Assembly: GCA_045110475.1 (NCBI GenBank)
Contig: JBGCGC010000129.1
Location: forward strand, 46,852-110,851
Source: Granulosicoccus sp045110475
GTDB taxonomy: Bacteria; Pseudomonadota; Gammaproteobacteria; Granulosicoccales; Granulosicoccaceae
DNA: 64,000 nucleotides
Direction: 5' to 3'
Position 1 is the first letter of the stretch. Each line of letters starts with the position of its first letter. A program made the position numbers and the translations under genes. This document shows, piece after piece, positions 16,919-26,433 of the stretch. Under the pieces are notes generated by a model. The model ran no database searches, was not told where the DNA came from, and was given only the letters and a program-made list of their open reading frames with translations.

Positions 16919-17989
16919 TCAACCTGACTTGTACTTTAATGATCCATAGAGCTCTTCGTTCTCTTCAATGACTTCATCAAGCATTGTCCAGTCGATGGCA
17001 TCAATAGTTGGCTTGTTATTGATATACCCCATCTCAACGAGTGAATCGGTACGCTGCAAAATAAAATCTGTCTGATCTCGCGCATCGACAACGGCTGGTT
17101 GCTTGGCAAGACCGACCTGTGCGTTTTCCATAGATGTCTTGTAGTACTTCCCAACCAGCTCGTCCAACGCCCGTTGAGGTTCGGTCTCGGCAATTTTTTG
17201 CGCTGTCATCATACCTTTGATAAGTGCCTTGATACCGGTCCTGTTTTCTTCGATAAGCGTTGATCTGACGGCAAGTACACAGTCGGTATAGCCGGGGCCG
17301 TAAATATCCGTGCCATCAGATAACATGACTGAACCTTCAACATCATTGAGTAGTGATGAGCCGTAGGGCTCGATAGTGCAAATCCAGTCCAGTGCTCCGG
17401 CCTTGAATGCCTCAACAGCTTCAGGTGTATTACCCATGTAGCGCACATTGATATCAGCGAAATCAACTCCTTTTGACTTGAGCCAGTCGTAGGGCATGAC
17501 TTCCAGAGTATCAAGCTGAAAAGTGCCTAGCGTTTTGCCTTTGAGTTTCTCTGCAGTGTCCAGCCCTGGTTGAGCAATAATTACACATCCTTCTATACCG
17601 CCGCCCGCGACTATCTTAACCGGAGCGCCAGCGTCAAACAAAGCCACAAAACTTGTGTATGGCATGAGCCCGACATCCACTTGTCCGATACCGAGAAACG
17701 TCACCTGTTCTGCAAACGTGGGGGTATTGACAAACTCCAGTGTTAATCCATCTTCCTGTGCTGTCTGGAGCGCATGGGTCAAGAACAAATTCAGGTTACA
17801 AAAACCAGTGCCGTGTGTAGACCGGACACTCTGGCCCTGAGCCAATGCCATGGATGGACCAAAGCCCGGCCCCATTCCCATGGTGATGACGCCAGCTCCT
17901 GCAGCGACACTGCTTTTCAGAAATCGGCGCCGGTCTGCGTCGAGGTTAGTAAGATCAGGAAGGCTACGGTCTCCGATTCGATCACACAT
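16919..17989 (-). CDS. ABC transporter substrate-binding protein, NMT1/SsuA-like, Tat-exported
   Basis: The start is chosen at the ATG at 17989 because GGAGAG lies 7 nt before it; the frame is open to 18166 but that extension has no ribosome site. The 356-residue protein has a twin-arginine signal (RRRFLKSSVAAG, about residues 20-31) ending near ALAQG. The mature protein resembles NMT1/THI5-type binding proteins. With the permease, ATPase and amidohydrolase it forms a four-gene operon, so the ligand is probably the heterocycle used by the 13528 enzyme. The promoter side holds a cluster of GTGCA half-sites near 18290-18353. Confidence 0.85.
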   Translation of the reverse strand: MCDRIGDRSLPDLTNLDADRRRFLKSSVAAGAGVITMGMGPGFGPSMALAQGQSVRSTHGTGFCNLNLFLTHALQTAQEDGLTLEFVNTPTFAEQVTFLGIGQVDVGLMPYTSFVALFDAGAPVKIVAGGGIEGCVIIAQPGLDTAEKLKGKTLGTFQLDTLEVMPYDWLKSKGVDFADINVRYMGNTPEAVEAFKAGALDWICTIEPYGSSLLNDVEGSVMLSDGTDIYGPGYTDCVLAVRSTLIEENRTGIKALIKGMMTAQKIAETEPQRALDELVGKYYKTSMENAQVGLAKQPAVVDARDQTDFILQRTDSLVEMGYINNKPTIDAIDWTMLDEVIEENEELYGSLKYKSG

Positions 17990-18674
17990 GGATATCTCTC
18001 CTTTGCTAGTCGATAATTCGCCAGTGAAAGGCAAATTGTGACAAGAGAAATGCGTTGCCGTGACGAGTTGGTGGAGCCCGGGACGCACCAATCCGTCTGC
18101 ATGGATGAATCTCTCCATCGTCCGCATTTCCCACTGTCGTAGGCGGCACGCCAATCGAATAGACATCGCGAGTGCGATGCTGCGCTGGTGTAACAGTTAC
18201 AAAGAACATGCCAGCTTATTAAGCTATTGATTTATGGGTATATGAGAATCATGCTTGCAAGCCAATCCATAGGCTGCTGGATGAACTCAGTGCACAAGGA
18301 GCAACGTGTGCATTGTTTTTGTGCAGAAAAAAATTAAAGCGTTTTGTGTGCACGTTTAATGAATTTGTCTCTGACTGTATCAGTTCACCTCAGCTTTACT
18401 AAGCGCTTCTATTTTTCCTTTTGGTGAGATTGCAAGACTCCCCTTCATTCGGCTATCACCTTTATCACTATTCAATATCAAGTTTTAGTAATGCATTATG
18501 TGACGGGTATTCTAATTATCTACAAGTCCTTCCATGTGCTGCGTTTTATGCATCGCCCTGCCGCAAATTGAGCAATGGAGGTTCACGACGCAAGTGTTCA
18601 TGATCGCGGTTGGAATTCAATCACGGGCAAAGCTGGTTGATTGATACATATTTTGCACCACCGGGAGTACTTGT
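17990..18674. other. Divergent promoter region between two ABC-importer operons
   Basis: About 685 bp separates the minus-strand operon (17989) from the plus-strand operon (18675). The main structure is the GTGCA cluster at 18290-18353. The part from 18360 to 18670 is AT-rich and I recognise no gene in it. The open frame from 18166 to 17990 is judged untranslated leader of the minus-strand operon. Confidence 0.5.
18290..18353. promoter_or_regulatory. Cluster of four GTGCA half-sites, candidate operator
   Basis: GTGCA occurs at 18290, 18308, 18321 and 18348, the first and last as the palindrome GTGCAC. It lies in the gap between two divergent transporter operons. The arrangement suggests cooperative binding by a regulator, but no regulator gene is adjacent and the motif does not match the tandem 21-bp site found at 1822, 11208 and 27788. 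Confidence 0.35.
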
Positions 18675-20282
18675 ATGAAGACCTCACGAAGGGATTTTTT
18701 GAAAATTAGCGGCGGCTGTATTAGTGCGTCGATGTTACCGCTGCTAAAAGCTGTTCCAGCACAGGCGGCGGGTAGTGATGTTCTTGTTGCCGTAACCGGC
18801 CAAACTATCAATAGCCTTGACCTGCACAGAACTGGAACGAACCGTGCGTCATATCAGGTGGCTGTTAATTGCTACGACCGGCTTGTCTCCTTTGGTACAA
18901 AAGCGGTTGAAACCGGTGGTCTTGCCTACGATTACTCTGTAATAGAACCTGAACTTGCGCAAAGCTGGACTGTTTCGGAAGATGGTCTGACATTGAGGTT
19001 CAAGCTTAAACCAAATGCGACGTTCTGGGACGGCAAAAAGGTCACTGCGGCTGATGTCAAATGGTCATTCGACCGAGCAGTGTCAGTTGGCGGTTTCCCA
19101 TCAGTACAGATGAAGGCCGGGGGGCTTGTACGCCCTGATCAGTTTGCTGCCATTGATGATGAAACGTTCGAGATTACATTAGATCAGCCGTCAAAACTTA
19201 CCATCCCGGATCTGGCCGTGCCTGTGCCTTTTGTGATCAATTCAGCGGTAGCTATTGAAAACGCAACTGATGATGATCCCTGGGCCATGGAGTTTCTACA
19301 TAAAACACCGGCAGGCTCCGGTGCGTACAAAGTGGCCAAGTGGGCATCAGGCGAGCAATTGGTCTATGAGCGTAACGATGCATGGGTCGGTGGTCCATTA
19401 CCTGCGTTTAAACGTGTTGTGCTTCGTGAAGTTCCTAGTCCGTCAACGCGACGTGCCTTGCTAGAGCGCGGTGATGTGCAATTGTCTTTCAATATTCCTA
19501 ATAAAGATGCTGCCGAGCTGAGTTCCAAGGTTGATGTGTTCTCGACGCCCATAGATAACTGTATGAATTGCCTTTGCCCCAACTCTACCTTTGAAGCCTT
19601 TCAGGATTCGGATGTGCGAAAGGCAATAGCTTATGCTGTACCGTACGAGGCGATTTTTCAAACTGCAGCTTATGGACAGGGTGCGCCACTATGGGGTGGA
19701 GAGGCCAAAATCGACGACATTGCGTGGCCTCGTAAGTCGCCTTATTACACGGACATGGACAAGGCAAGAGAGCATTTGGAGAAGTCGGCATATGCCGGTG
19801 GGTTCGAGGTGCCACTATCGATCAGTCTCGATCTTGCCAGCTGGATGGAACCTACAGCACTGTTGATACAGGAAAGTCTCAATACGCTAGGTATAAAGAC
19901 AGAGATTGAGAAGATTCCCGGTGCTAACTGGCGAACCGCAGTGCTGGTTGAAAAACGACTCCCCCTTCATCTCGAGAATTTTGGCGGCTGGTTAAATACG
20001 CCCGATTACTATTTTTTCTGGGCATACAAGAATGGACATTTATTCAACTCATCCAATTACATGAATCAGGAAATCGAGGAGCTGGTGGACGCTACATTAC
20101 ACATGCCTGTAGAAGATCCTGCGTACGCGCCAAAGATAAAACGTATGTTTGAAATTGCCTTTGAAGACATACCACGTATTCCTCTGTGGCAACCATCACT
20201 CAACGTGGCTGCCAACGGTGCGAGTGATTATGAATTCTGGTTTCACAGACAACTGGATGTTCGCCCGTTAAAGGTAGGTTGA
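18675..20282 (+). CDS. ABC transporter substrate-binding protein, family 5 (peptide/nickel type), Tat-exported
   Basis: The protein has 535 residues. The N-terminus carries a twin-arginine signal (SRRDFLKISGG, residues 4-14) ending at AQA near residue 32. The mature part shows the SBP_bac_5 signature order: LDLHRTGTNRASYQVAVNCYDRLVSF, then LAQSWTVSEDGLTLRFKLKPN and TFWDGKKVTAADVKWSFDRAV. Proteins of this family bind peptides, nickel complexes, opines or oligosaccharides. It heads an operon with two permeases and a fused ATPase, each separated by 5 nt or less. The ligand is not predictable. Confidence 0.9.
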   Translation: MKTSRRDFLKISGGCISASMLPLLKAVPAQAAGSDVLVAVTGQTINSLDLHRTGTNRASYQVAVNCYDRLVSFGTKAVETGGLAYDYSVIEPELAQSWTVSEDGLTLRFKLKPNATFWDGKKVTAADVKWSFDRAVSVGGFPSVQMKAGGLVRPDQFAAIDDETFEITLDQPSKLTIPDLAVPVPFVINSAVAIENATDDDPWAMEFLHKTPAGSGAYKVAKWASGEQLVYERNDAWVGGPLPAFKRVVLREVPSPSTRRALLERGDVQLSFNIPNKDAAELSSKVDVFSTPIDNCMNCLCPNSTFEAFQDSDVRKAIAYAVPYEAIFQTAAYGQGAPLWGGEAKIDDIAWPRKSPYYTDMDKAREHLEKSAYAGGFEVPLSISLDLASWMEPTALLIQESLNTLGIKTEIEKIPGANWRTAVLVEKRLPLHLENFGGWLNTPDYYFFWAYKNGHLFNSSNYMNQEIEELVDATLHMPVEDPAYAPKIKRMFEIAFEDIPRIPLWQPSLNVAANGASDYEFWFHRQLDVRPLKVG

Positions 20283-20285
20283 CCT

Positions 20286-21326
20286 ATGTCATCAAGCGCG
20301 ATAGCGTCGCGATTCAGAGTGATTGCTGCACGTGTGGCACAGACGGTACCTGTGGTATTCGGTGTCGTGGTTATCAGCTTTTTACTGACCCGGGCGCTGC
20401 CTGGTGACCCGGCAGCCTATTTCGCAGGAGCTGCTGCTGATGCTGCATCGATAGAAGAGGTCAGGGTGACTCTCGGGCTGGACAGGCCTTTGCTACAGCA
20501 GTTTTTCATCTACCTTGGTAATCTTCTTCAGGGGGATCTTGGACAGTCGATATCAACCGGGCAACCAGTAGCCGTTGATCTTGCCAATCGTTTGCCAGCA
20601 TCTCTGGAACTCACGCTGGTGGCACTGGTATTTTCCTGTGGTCTGGCGATTCCTTTGGGAGTGCTGGCAGCGACACATCCGGGATCGGTGATTGATCACG
20701 CATGCAGAATGCTGGTTACGGCGGGGGTTTCCTTGCCCACATTCTTTACCGGTATCCTGCTGATCTATGTTTTTTACTATGTATTGGGAATAGCGCCGTC
20801 CCCGCTTGGTCGTCTGGATTTTATGTACATCGAGCCAGAGCATGTAACGGGGTTCTATCTGGTTGATGCAGTTCTGGCAAGAGATTGGGAAACGTGGCGT
20901 GCTGCGCTGGTGCAGCTTATTTTACCCGCAACGACACTCGCCTTGTTTACCCTTGCACCGATCGCTCGTATGACTCGGGCTGCCATGTTGAGTGCGATGA
21001 CATCAGACTACATCCGTACCGCGAGGGCAGCGGGTCTAAGCGAGCGAAAGGTGCTCTTCGGTTATGCCTTTCGTAATGCCTTACTTCCTGTCGTGACCAC
21101 TCTGGGCATGGTCTTCTCATTCACACTAGGTGCCAACGTGTTGGTTGAGAAGGTCTTTGCATGGCCGGGAATCGGATCCTACGCAGTTGAAGCACTGGTT
21201 GTATCTGACTATGCCGCAGTGCAAGGTTTCGTATTAGCGATGGCGTTGTTGTTCGTCATGTTGAATCTTTTTATAGACCTTGCTTATTCTGCGATTGATC
21301 CGCGTATCGGCTTTAGTGCCAGATGA
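20286..21326 (+). CDS. ABC transporter permease (DppB type)
   Basis: The protein has 346 residues and six membrane helices. It contains the N-terminal ITFLLTRALPGDPA-like segment (here SFLLTRALPGDPAAYF), VRVTLGLDRPLLQQFFIYLGNLLQGDLGQS and the coupling loop YIRTARAAGLSERKVLFGYAFRNA, all typical of DppB/OppB permeases. It begins 3 nt after the binding protein and overlaps the next gene by 4 nt (ATGA). Confidence 0.92.
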   Translation: MSSSAIASRFRVIAARVAQTVPVVFGVVVISFLLTRALPGDPAAYFAGAAADAASIEEVRVTLGLDRPLLQQFFIYLGNLLQGDLGQSISTGQPVAVDLANRLPASLELTLVALVFSCGLAIPLGVLAATHPGSVIDHACRMLVTAGVSLPTFFTGILLIYVFYYVLGIAPSPLGRLDFMYIEPEHVTGFYLVDAVLARDWETWRAALVQLILPATTLALFTLAPIARMTRAAMLSAMTSDYIRTARAAGLSERKVLFGYAFRNALLPVVTTLGMVFSFTLGANVLVEKVFAWPGIGSYAVEALVVSDYAAVQGFVLAMALLFVMLNLFIDLAYSAIDPRIGFSAR

Positions 21327-22237
21327 CGGAGCTCAGCGGATCATCAGCGACAGGTCTGCAGGCTGATGTGAAAATATCAACTGTACATGCACAATCCAGT
21401 GCTCTGGAGCATGTACTTTATGTCCTTCGTACCAATCCCGTCACTCTAATCGCGTCAGTTCTTTTTATTGTCATCGTGATATGTGCAGTGTTTGGCCCGG
21501 CGCTGGTACCGTTTGATCCATTACAAACCAATGCAAGCAATGCCTTGCTGCCACCGTCAATGACGCACTGGTTTGGAACAGACAGTGTCGGTCGTGATGT
21601 GTTTAGTCGGGTTGTGGTAGCCACCCGTCTGGACCTGTCTATCTCTGTCGCAGCGGTTGCTCTATCGTTTGTTGTGGGTTCTGTTTTTGGCGGAATTGCC
21701 GGTTATTGGGGTGGCTGGCTAGACAGTGTGCTTAACCGCTTTCTTGATACGATCATGGCGTTTCCATTATTTGTACTGGCAATGGGGATAGTGGCCGCAT
21801 TGGGCAACACGATAGAAAACATAATCTATGCAACAGCGATTATCAATATTCCATTCTATGCAAGGCTTGTTCGAGCAGAAGTAAATATAAGACGCGACGC
21901 TGGATTTGTTCGTGCAGCTCGACTGGCCGGTAATACCGATATTCGTGTGCTGGTCATGCATATTTTTCCCAATGCATTACCACCGATGATGGTGCAAATT
22001 TCATTGAATATGGGTTGGGCGATCCTGAATGCAGCAGGATTGTCTTTTATAGGGCTTGGTGTGCGTCCGCCGACACCGGAGTGGGGCATCATGGTGGCTG
22101 AGGGTGCCAATTTCATCGTCTCTGGAGAATGGTGGCTGGCGGTATTCCCGGGTTTGTGGCTGATGACTGCCGTGTTTACGTTTAACCTTCTGGGTGATGG
22201 GTTGCGTGACATGGTGGACCCACGTAAACGGACATAA
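21323..22237 (+). CDS. ABC transporter permease (DppC type)
   Basis: The protein has 304 residues. It shows the DppC/OppC hallmarks: a long first periplasmic loop ending in HWFGTDSVGRDVFSRVV, the coupling loop FVRAARLAGNTDIRVLVMHIFPN and the C-terminal LNLLGDGLRDMVDPR-like tail (here FNLLGDGLRDMVDPRKRT). It pairs with the 20286 product. Confidence 0.92.
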   Translation: MTELSGSSATGLQADVKISTVHAQSSALEHVLYVLRTNPVTLIASVLFIVIVICAVFGPALVPFDPLQTNASNALLPPSMTHWFGTDSVGRDVFSRVVVATRLDLSISVAAVALSFVVGSVFGGIAGYWGGWLDSVLNRFLDTIMAFPLFVLAMGIVAALGNTIENIIYATAIINIPFYARLVRAEVNIRRDAGFVRAARLAGNTDIRVLVMHIFPNALPPMMVQISLNMGWAILNAAGLSFIGLGVRPPTPEWGIMVAEGANFIVSGEWWLAVFPGLWLMTAVFTFNLLGDGLRDMVDPRKRT

Positions 22238-22242
22238 CCAAG

Positions 22243-23889
22243 ATGACAGATTTACTCACTGTCGACAATCTTGAAGTTGTTTTTCAGACACGTCGAGGCG
22301 AAGTTGTTGCGGTACGCAAACTGGATCTACGTCTGGCCAAGGGAGAGATTCTCGGTATAGTGGGCGAGAGTGGTTCCGGTAAATCCGTTTCTTCCTATGC
22401 CATGCTGCGTATTCTGGATGCCGGTGGTGAAATTACCAGCGGGAACATTCGATATGGAGGGCTGGACCTGCGAAAGGTTACGGAAAATGACATGCGGGAT
22501 ATTCGTGGTCGTGAAATGTCCATGATTTTCCAGAATCCGCGTGCAGCGTTGAATCCGGTACGAAAAATTGGTCTTCAGATTGAAGATGTGCTCCGGCGCC
22601 ATGCGCAGGCTAGCTCACAGAACGCTAAATCAAAGGCGATCGATGCGCTGAAGGCTGTAAAGATATACGATGCAGAAGCCCGTTACCACGCTTATCCGTT
22701 TGAGCTGTCGGGAGGTATGTGTCAACGCGTGGTCATTGCCATTGCGCTGGCGTGCAACCCGCAGCTGTTGATCGCTGATGAGCCCACCACAGGTCTTGAT
22801 ATCACAACACAGAAAGCTGTCATGGAACTTGTCTGTGATCTGATCCATCAGCGGCAGATGAGCTCGATACTGATCACACACGATCTGGGTCTCGCTGCTC
22901 AATATTGTGATCGGATCATGGTAATGAAAGATGGTGAAATCGTCGAAGAGGGAGACCCGATACGTTTGTTTTCGGAGCCAGCTCACCAATATACAGGCAA
23001 GTTGGTAAACGCTACACCTCGCGAGGGTGATTCCGTTCGGAGTTTGCTGCCACCGGAGGAGCGTACTGTCCAGATGCCTCGTACGGTATCAAAAGAGTGC
23101 TTGCTGAAAGTGAGCAATTTGTGCAAGACGTACGCGGGAAAATCGGGTTCGGTTCAAGCGGTAAAGGATATTTCATTTACTATTCATCACGGGCAGAGTG
23201 TAGGACTGGTGGGTGAATCTGGCAGCGGCAAGTCAACAACTGCCGAAATGCTGGTGCGATTACTGGATCCAACCGACGGGAGCATTGTGTTCGATGGTGA
23301 GGAGCTGACGCTGAGTCCGGCTAAGACGTTTGCAAAGCATCCACGCAGAAAGGATATTCAGATGGTCTTTCAGGATGCGACCGATAGTCTCAATCCTCGC
23401 CATACTGCGCGCCAAACGCTGGAGGATCCGCTTAGACGACTGACTGACATGCGGGGAAAACACCGCGCTTCTCGGGTAGCGGAACTGGCTCGACTTGTGG
23501 GTCTGCCCTTACATTTACTTGATCGTTTTCCGCATCAGTTATCTGGTGGACAAAAGGCGCGAGTAGGAATTGCAAGAGCCATTGCTCTGGATCCTGTGTT
23601 GTTGATTCTGGATGAACCAACGGCTGCACTGGATGTGTCCATTCAGGCAGTTGTTTTAAATCTATTAGTTGATTTACGTGCAAAATTGGGAATGAGCTAT
23701 CTATTCGTCAGCCATGATTTGCATGTAGTCCGATTGCTTTGCGATCACGTTGTCGTTATGAAGGATGGAGAAATCATCGAGGCTGGAGACTCTGAATCCG
23801 TGATGTCGAGTCCGGCTCATCATTACACTCGGCAACTCATGGCGGCAGCGCCATCCCCGCCCGTTCGTAATGAGGCGCCGCGTCTGTAG
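22243..23889 (+). CDS. Fused ABC transporter ATP-binding protein (DppD-DppF in one chain)
   Basis: The protein has 548 residues with two complete ABC domains joined by a linker around residues 255-285. Domain 1: GESGSGKS (residues 41-48), LSGGMCQRVVIAIALAC and LLIADEPTTGLD. Domain 2: GESGSGKST, LSGGQKARVGIARAIA and LLILDEPTAALDVSIQA. In most Dpp/Opp systems these are two separate genes; the fusion is like that of glutathione or microcin importers (GsiA/YejF). The C-terminal oligopeptide-transporter extension is short. The gene starts 5 nt after the permease and is the last of the operon. Confidence 0.9.
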   Translation: MTDLLTVDNLEVVFQTRRGEVVAVRKLDLRLAKGEILGIVGESGSGKSVSSYAMLRILDAGGEITSGNIRYGGLDLRKVTENDMRDIRGREMSMIFQNPRAALNPVRKIGLQIEDVLRRHAQASSQNAKSKAIDALKAVKIYDAEARYHAYPFELSGGMCQRVVIAIALACNPQLLIADEPTTGLDITTQKAVMELVCDLIHQRQMSSILITHDLGLAAQYCDRIMVMKDGEIVEEGDPIRLFSEPAHQYTGKLVNATPREGDSVRSLLPPEERTVQMPRTVSKECLLKVSNLCKTYAGKSGSVQAVKDISFTIHHGQSVGLVGESGSGKSTTAEMLVRLLDPTDGSIVFDGEELTLSPAKTFAKHPRRKDIQMVFQDATDSLNPRHTARQTLEDPLRRLTDMRGKHRASRVAELARLVGLPLHLLDRFPHQLSGGQKARVGIARAIALDPVLLILDEPTAALDVSIQAVVLNLLVDLRAKLGMSYLFVSHDLHVVRLLCDHVVVMKDGEIIEAGDSESVMSSPAHHYTRQLMAAAPSPPVRNEAPRL

Positions 23890-24543
23890 CGAATTACGAG
23901 CCCATCTCATTGCTCAACAAAGAGATGCGCGCATTAACATGTACCGGTTCGGAATGATTGCAGCATTTTTGCCATGATCGTGGTGTCGAAGCTATCTGAG
24001 CGACAAGTTGGACGGCTGTCCGCGTTAGCGCTCGGCATCGATTTAAGCAAGATTACATTTCTTAAGAACAATGCTGACTATGCGTACGAACGGCAAACGC
24101 TGCCTTCGATATATTTTTTAAGGTGTTTATTGCTTTTATGTCATGGGGTAAATTTACAGGACAATCCAGGACGCTGGCTGAAGAATATCAAGTAGTATTC
24201 GTCAATGCAGTTTTAGTAGAGCATTACTTCAATCTACTGGGCCCGAGCTGACGGGAATGTTCTGATCTCACGCATACAAGTAGCACCTTGGTCGACACAT
24301 TAAGGGCACATCGCAAAGAACGTGTCAGGATGCCGGCGTCTTAGCGGATTGTGCCTGCAGCGTTGGTTGATCTGCGAAGTCTAAATATTTACACATTTGT
24401 TTCATAGTATGTCTAAGCCATCTGCTAAAGCTGGCGGAAAGACTAAAGATACCAACTTAAATAACTACACGGATAATAATTTCAGATTTTAGATAACAAG
24501 CGAGCTTTCTGATCTTACAATCCATCACTGAACGGGATGAAGC
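23890..24543. other. 654-bp gap after the Dpp-type operon
   Basis: Just after the operon, CATCTC (23904-23909) can pair with a downstream GAGATG, a weak hairpin without a T-run. At 24409-24492 there is a 27-codon frame (Lys- and Asn-rich, starting MSKPSAKAGGKTKDT) without a ribosome site, ending 51 bp before the YHYH gene. Nothing else is recognisable. Confidence 0.4.
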
Positions 24544-25461
24544 ATGAACAGATTGAATAAGTCGGACCATTGGCGAATGTATTGTTTTGCCTTTCTGGTC
24601 ATAGCCGTAGGCAGTTCTTGTAGTTCTGAGAACACATCCGATGGGTCACCTGAGGAACAGATAGTTGAACCAATAATAGTTGAACCAATAGTTGAGGAGA
24701 GCGGCGAGCAGACAGTAGAAGAGACAGTAACTGTCAACACGGCACTAACCTGCGATGAAATAGCCACGAAGTTTGTTACGCGAGGCTCCGCTAATGTAGA
24801 TTTACCTGATCCGGAAGTAAGCGCCACCTGTGCCAATGACACGGTGACGGTTACCGCAAACGGCATTCCTGACTTTCCCTACATACAAACATCTCCGGGC
24901 GTGCCGGAGGCTAACACTGTCGACTATAACTTTCCCGCTACCCCTACCGTTGCGGATGTTGTTACCTCGATTCCAGTCATTGGGGCGATCGGTGTAGCGA
25001 TTAACGGCATTCCCATCTACGGTCCAACAGAAGGTCCTGGGGGAGATGTACTTTCACGACCCGGTGGATTTACTGAGTGCGGTGGACATAATGGACCAAC
25101 TGGCTATCACTACCATATCTTTGATGTAACAGGCAGCGACTTCTGCCTGTTCACAGAGGCGGAGGTCACTCCTGCGCCGCAACTATTTGGTTACGCATTG
25201 GACGGATATCCTATATATTCGGGGAACACGCAATACACGTCTTCATGGTTTCTCAGCGATGCGTCACTGTTTGCAACGGACACATGGTCGGCACACACCT
25301 ATGCGCCAGAATCCGGTGATCTGGACCAGTGCAACGGCCGGACCGATGAAGATGGCAACTATGCGTATTACACAACCGAGGGATTCCCATACACTTTAGG
25401 TTGTCTTCGCGGTGTCGTCGAACTGGAAAGCGTAGGCGGACCTCGCGGGTCAGTGAATTAG
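24544..25461 (+). CDS. YHYH domain lipoprotein
   Basis: The protein has 305 residues. A lipoprotein signal ends at the lipobox GSSC with the cysteine at residue 26. An acidic Val-Glu-Pro spacer (residues about 38-60, partly coded by a direct repeat of ATAGTTGAACCAATA) leads to a domain with GVAINGIPIYGP, GGHNGPTGYHYHIFD and a second LFGYALDGYPIYSG segment. The Y-H-Y-H motif defines PF14240, a secreted family of unknown function. It is anchored outside the inner membrane and lies 1 nt before a DUF305 gene, with which it is surely cotranscribed. A metal-related role for the pair is a guess from the histidines. Confidence 0.82.
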   Translation: MNRLNKSDHWRMYCFAFLVIAVGSSCSSENTSDGSPEEQIVEPIIVEPIVEESGEQTVEETVTVNTALTCDEIATKFVTRGSANVDLPDPEVSATCANDTVTVTANGIPDFPYIQTSPGVPEANTVDYNFPATPTVADVVTSIPVIGAIGVAINGIPIYGPTEGPGGDVLSRPGGFTECGGHNGPTGYHYHIFDVTGSDFCLFTEAEVTPAPQLFGYALDGYPIYSGNTQYTSSWFLSDASLFATDTWSAHTYAPESGDLDQCNGRTDEDGNYAYYTTEGFPYTLGCLRGVVELESVGGPRGSVN

Positions 25462-25462
25462 A

Positions 25463-26050
25463 ATGAACAGACGTACATTTTTCTCGGCAAGCGCGCTGTT
25501 ATCCGCAATGCTAACGAGTAGTTCGGTAGTGGTGGCAGACTCGGATCAACCAACTGCAGCGGACATCGGATTTTGTCAAGACATGTCTGTACATCACTTG
25601 CAGGCACTATCTATGTGTCGCAGAGTGTTGGGACGTGATACTGGTGGAGCTGTTCAAGCTGCCGCTACTGAGGTTCTGGAAAATCAGGCTATGGAAGTAG
25701 GTCAGATGAGAGCATGGCTTACTGATTGGAGGGCATCCACGTTGCCGCCATCCATTGTGATGGGCTGGATGGGCGCGAATCAGGGTGCTGGCATGCCAAT
25801 CGCCATGATGCCAGGGTATGCCAGTGATGAGCAAATGCTGGAGCTATCAATTCTTGATGGACGGTCACGTGGGCGTCGTTGGCTAGAGCTAATGCGTGAA
25901 CACCACGTCGGAGGGGTTATGATGGCAAGTCAGGCACAAAATCTTGCTTCATCGAGTAAGGTAGTTCGGCTGGCAACCTTGCAGGTGGCAGTACAAAACT
26001 TTGAAATCTCACAATACGATACCTTACTGGCCGGGCCTTATTCACTTTGA
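25463..26050 (+). CDS. DUF305 family exported protein
   Basis: The protein has 195 residues with an N-terminal signal (RRTFFSASALLSAML) cut after VVA near residue 25. The mature part has the paired His-rich helices of DUF305 (PF03713): FCQDMSVHHLQALSM near the start and MREHHVGGVMMASQA later, with several methionines nearby. The family has a ferritin-like helical fold and is often found near copper-handling genes, but its function is not established. It is cotranscribed with the YHYH lipoprotein gene. Confidence 0.82.
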   Translation: MNRRTFFSASALLSAMLTSSSVVVADSDQPTAADIGFCQDMSVHHLQALSMCRRVLGRDTGGAVQAAATEVLENQAMEVGQMRAWLTDWRASTLPPSIVMGWMGANQGAGMPIAMMPGYASDEQMLELSILDGRSRGRRWLELMREHHVGGVMMASQAQNLASSSKVVRLATLQVAVQNFEISQYDTLLAGPYSL

Positions 26051-26133
26051 CGCACAAGCCGGGAGATAGCCCCATCAGGATGTAAAGCGAGCTGTAGAAT
26101 GAGTTAGAACTGGTAGTCTCGGTACGCACCAAT

Positions 26134-26433
26134 TCAGTTTAAAACATACACGGCTCTATCGGCAACCAGATGAGCGACACGTTCCCCATATTCGACCATA
26201 TGGCTTGAGGCTGCATGTGCTCTCAAGTTATCCATGCTTTTCCATTTTTCAATAACCATGTAAGAATCGGGACCAATTTTCGATTGTGAGCTGGATTCGT
26301 CTGCATCGGTTACAGGTTGATACTCAATGCACCCATTCTCCTCATGGACAAGTGGTACGACTGCTTTAAATTCATTGAGTAATTTGTCTCGATTGCCTGC
26401 GGTTGCAGTGATAATTGCGATAACGTGAATCAT
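26134..26433 (-). CDS. Antibiotic biosynthesis monooxygenase (ABM) domain protein
   Basis: The protein has 99 residues of a single dimeric ferredoxin-like ABM domain (PF03992). Recognisable parts are VIAIITATAGNRDKLLNEF at the start, HEENGCIEYQPV in the middle and YMVIEKWKSMDNLRAHAASSHM. Such small proteins include quinol monooxygenases (YgiN-like) and other oxygenases without cofactor. It stands alone between the convergent DUF305 gene and a low-GC gap. Confidence 0.8.
   Translation of the reverse strand: MIHVIAIITATAGNRDKLLNEFKAVVPLVHEENGCIEYQPVTDADESSSQSKIGPDSYMVIEKWKSMDNLRAHAASSHMVEYGERVAHLVADRAVYVLN

Noticed and set aside
18675..23889. Assignment of the importer as a nickel or dipeptide transporter
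   Set aside because: The family alone does not reveal the ligand and no dedicated enzyme gene is in the operon.
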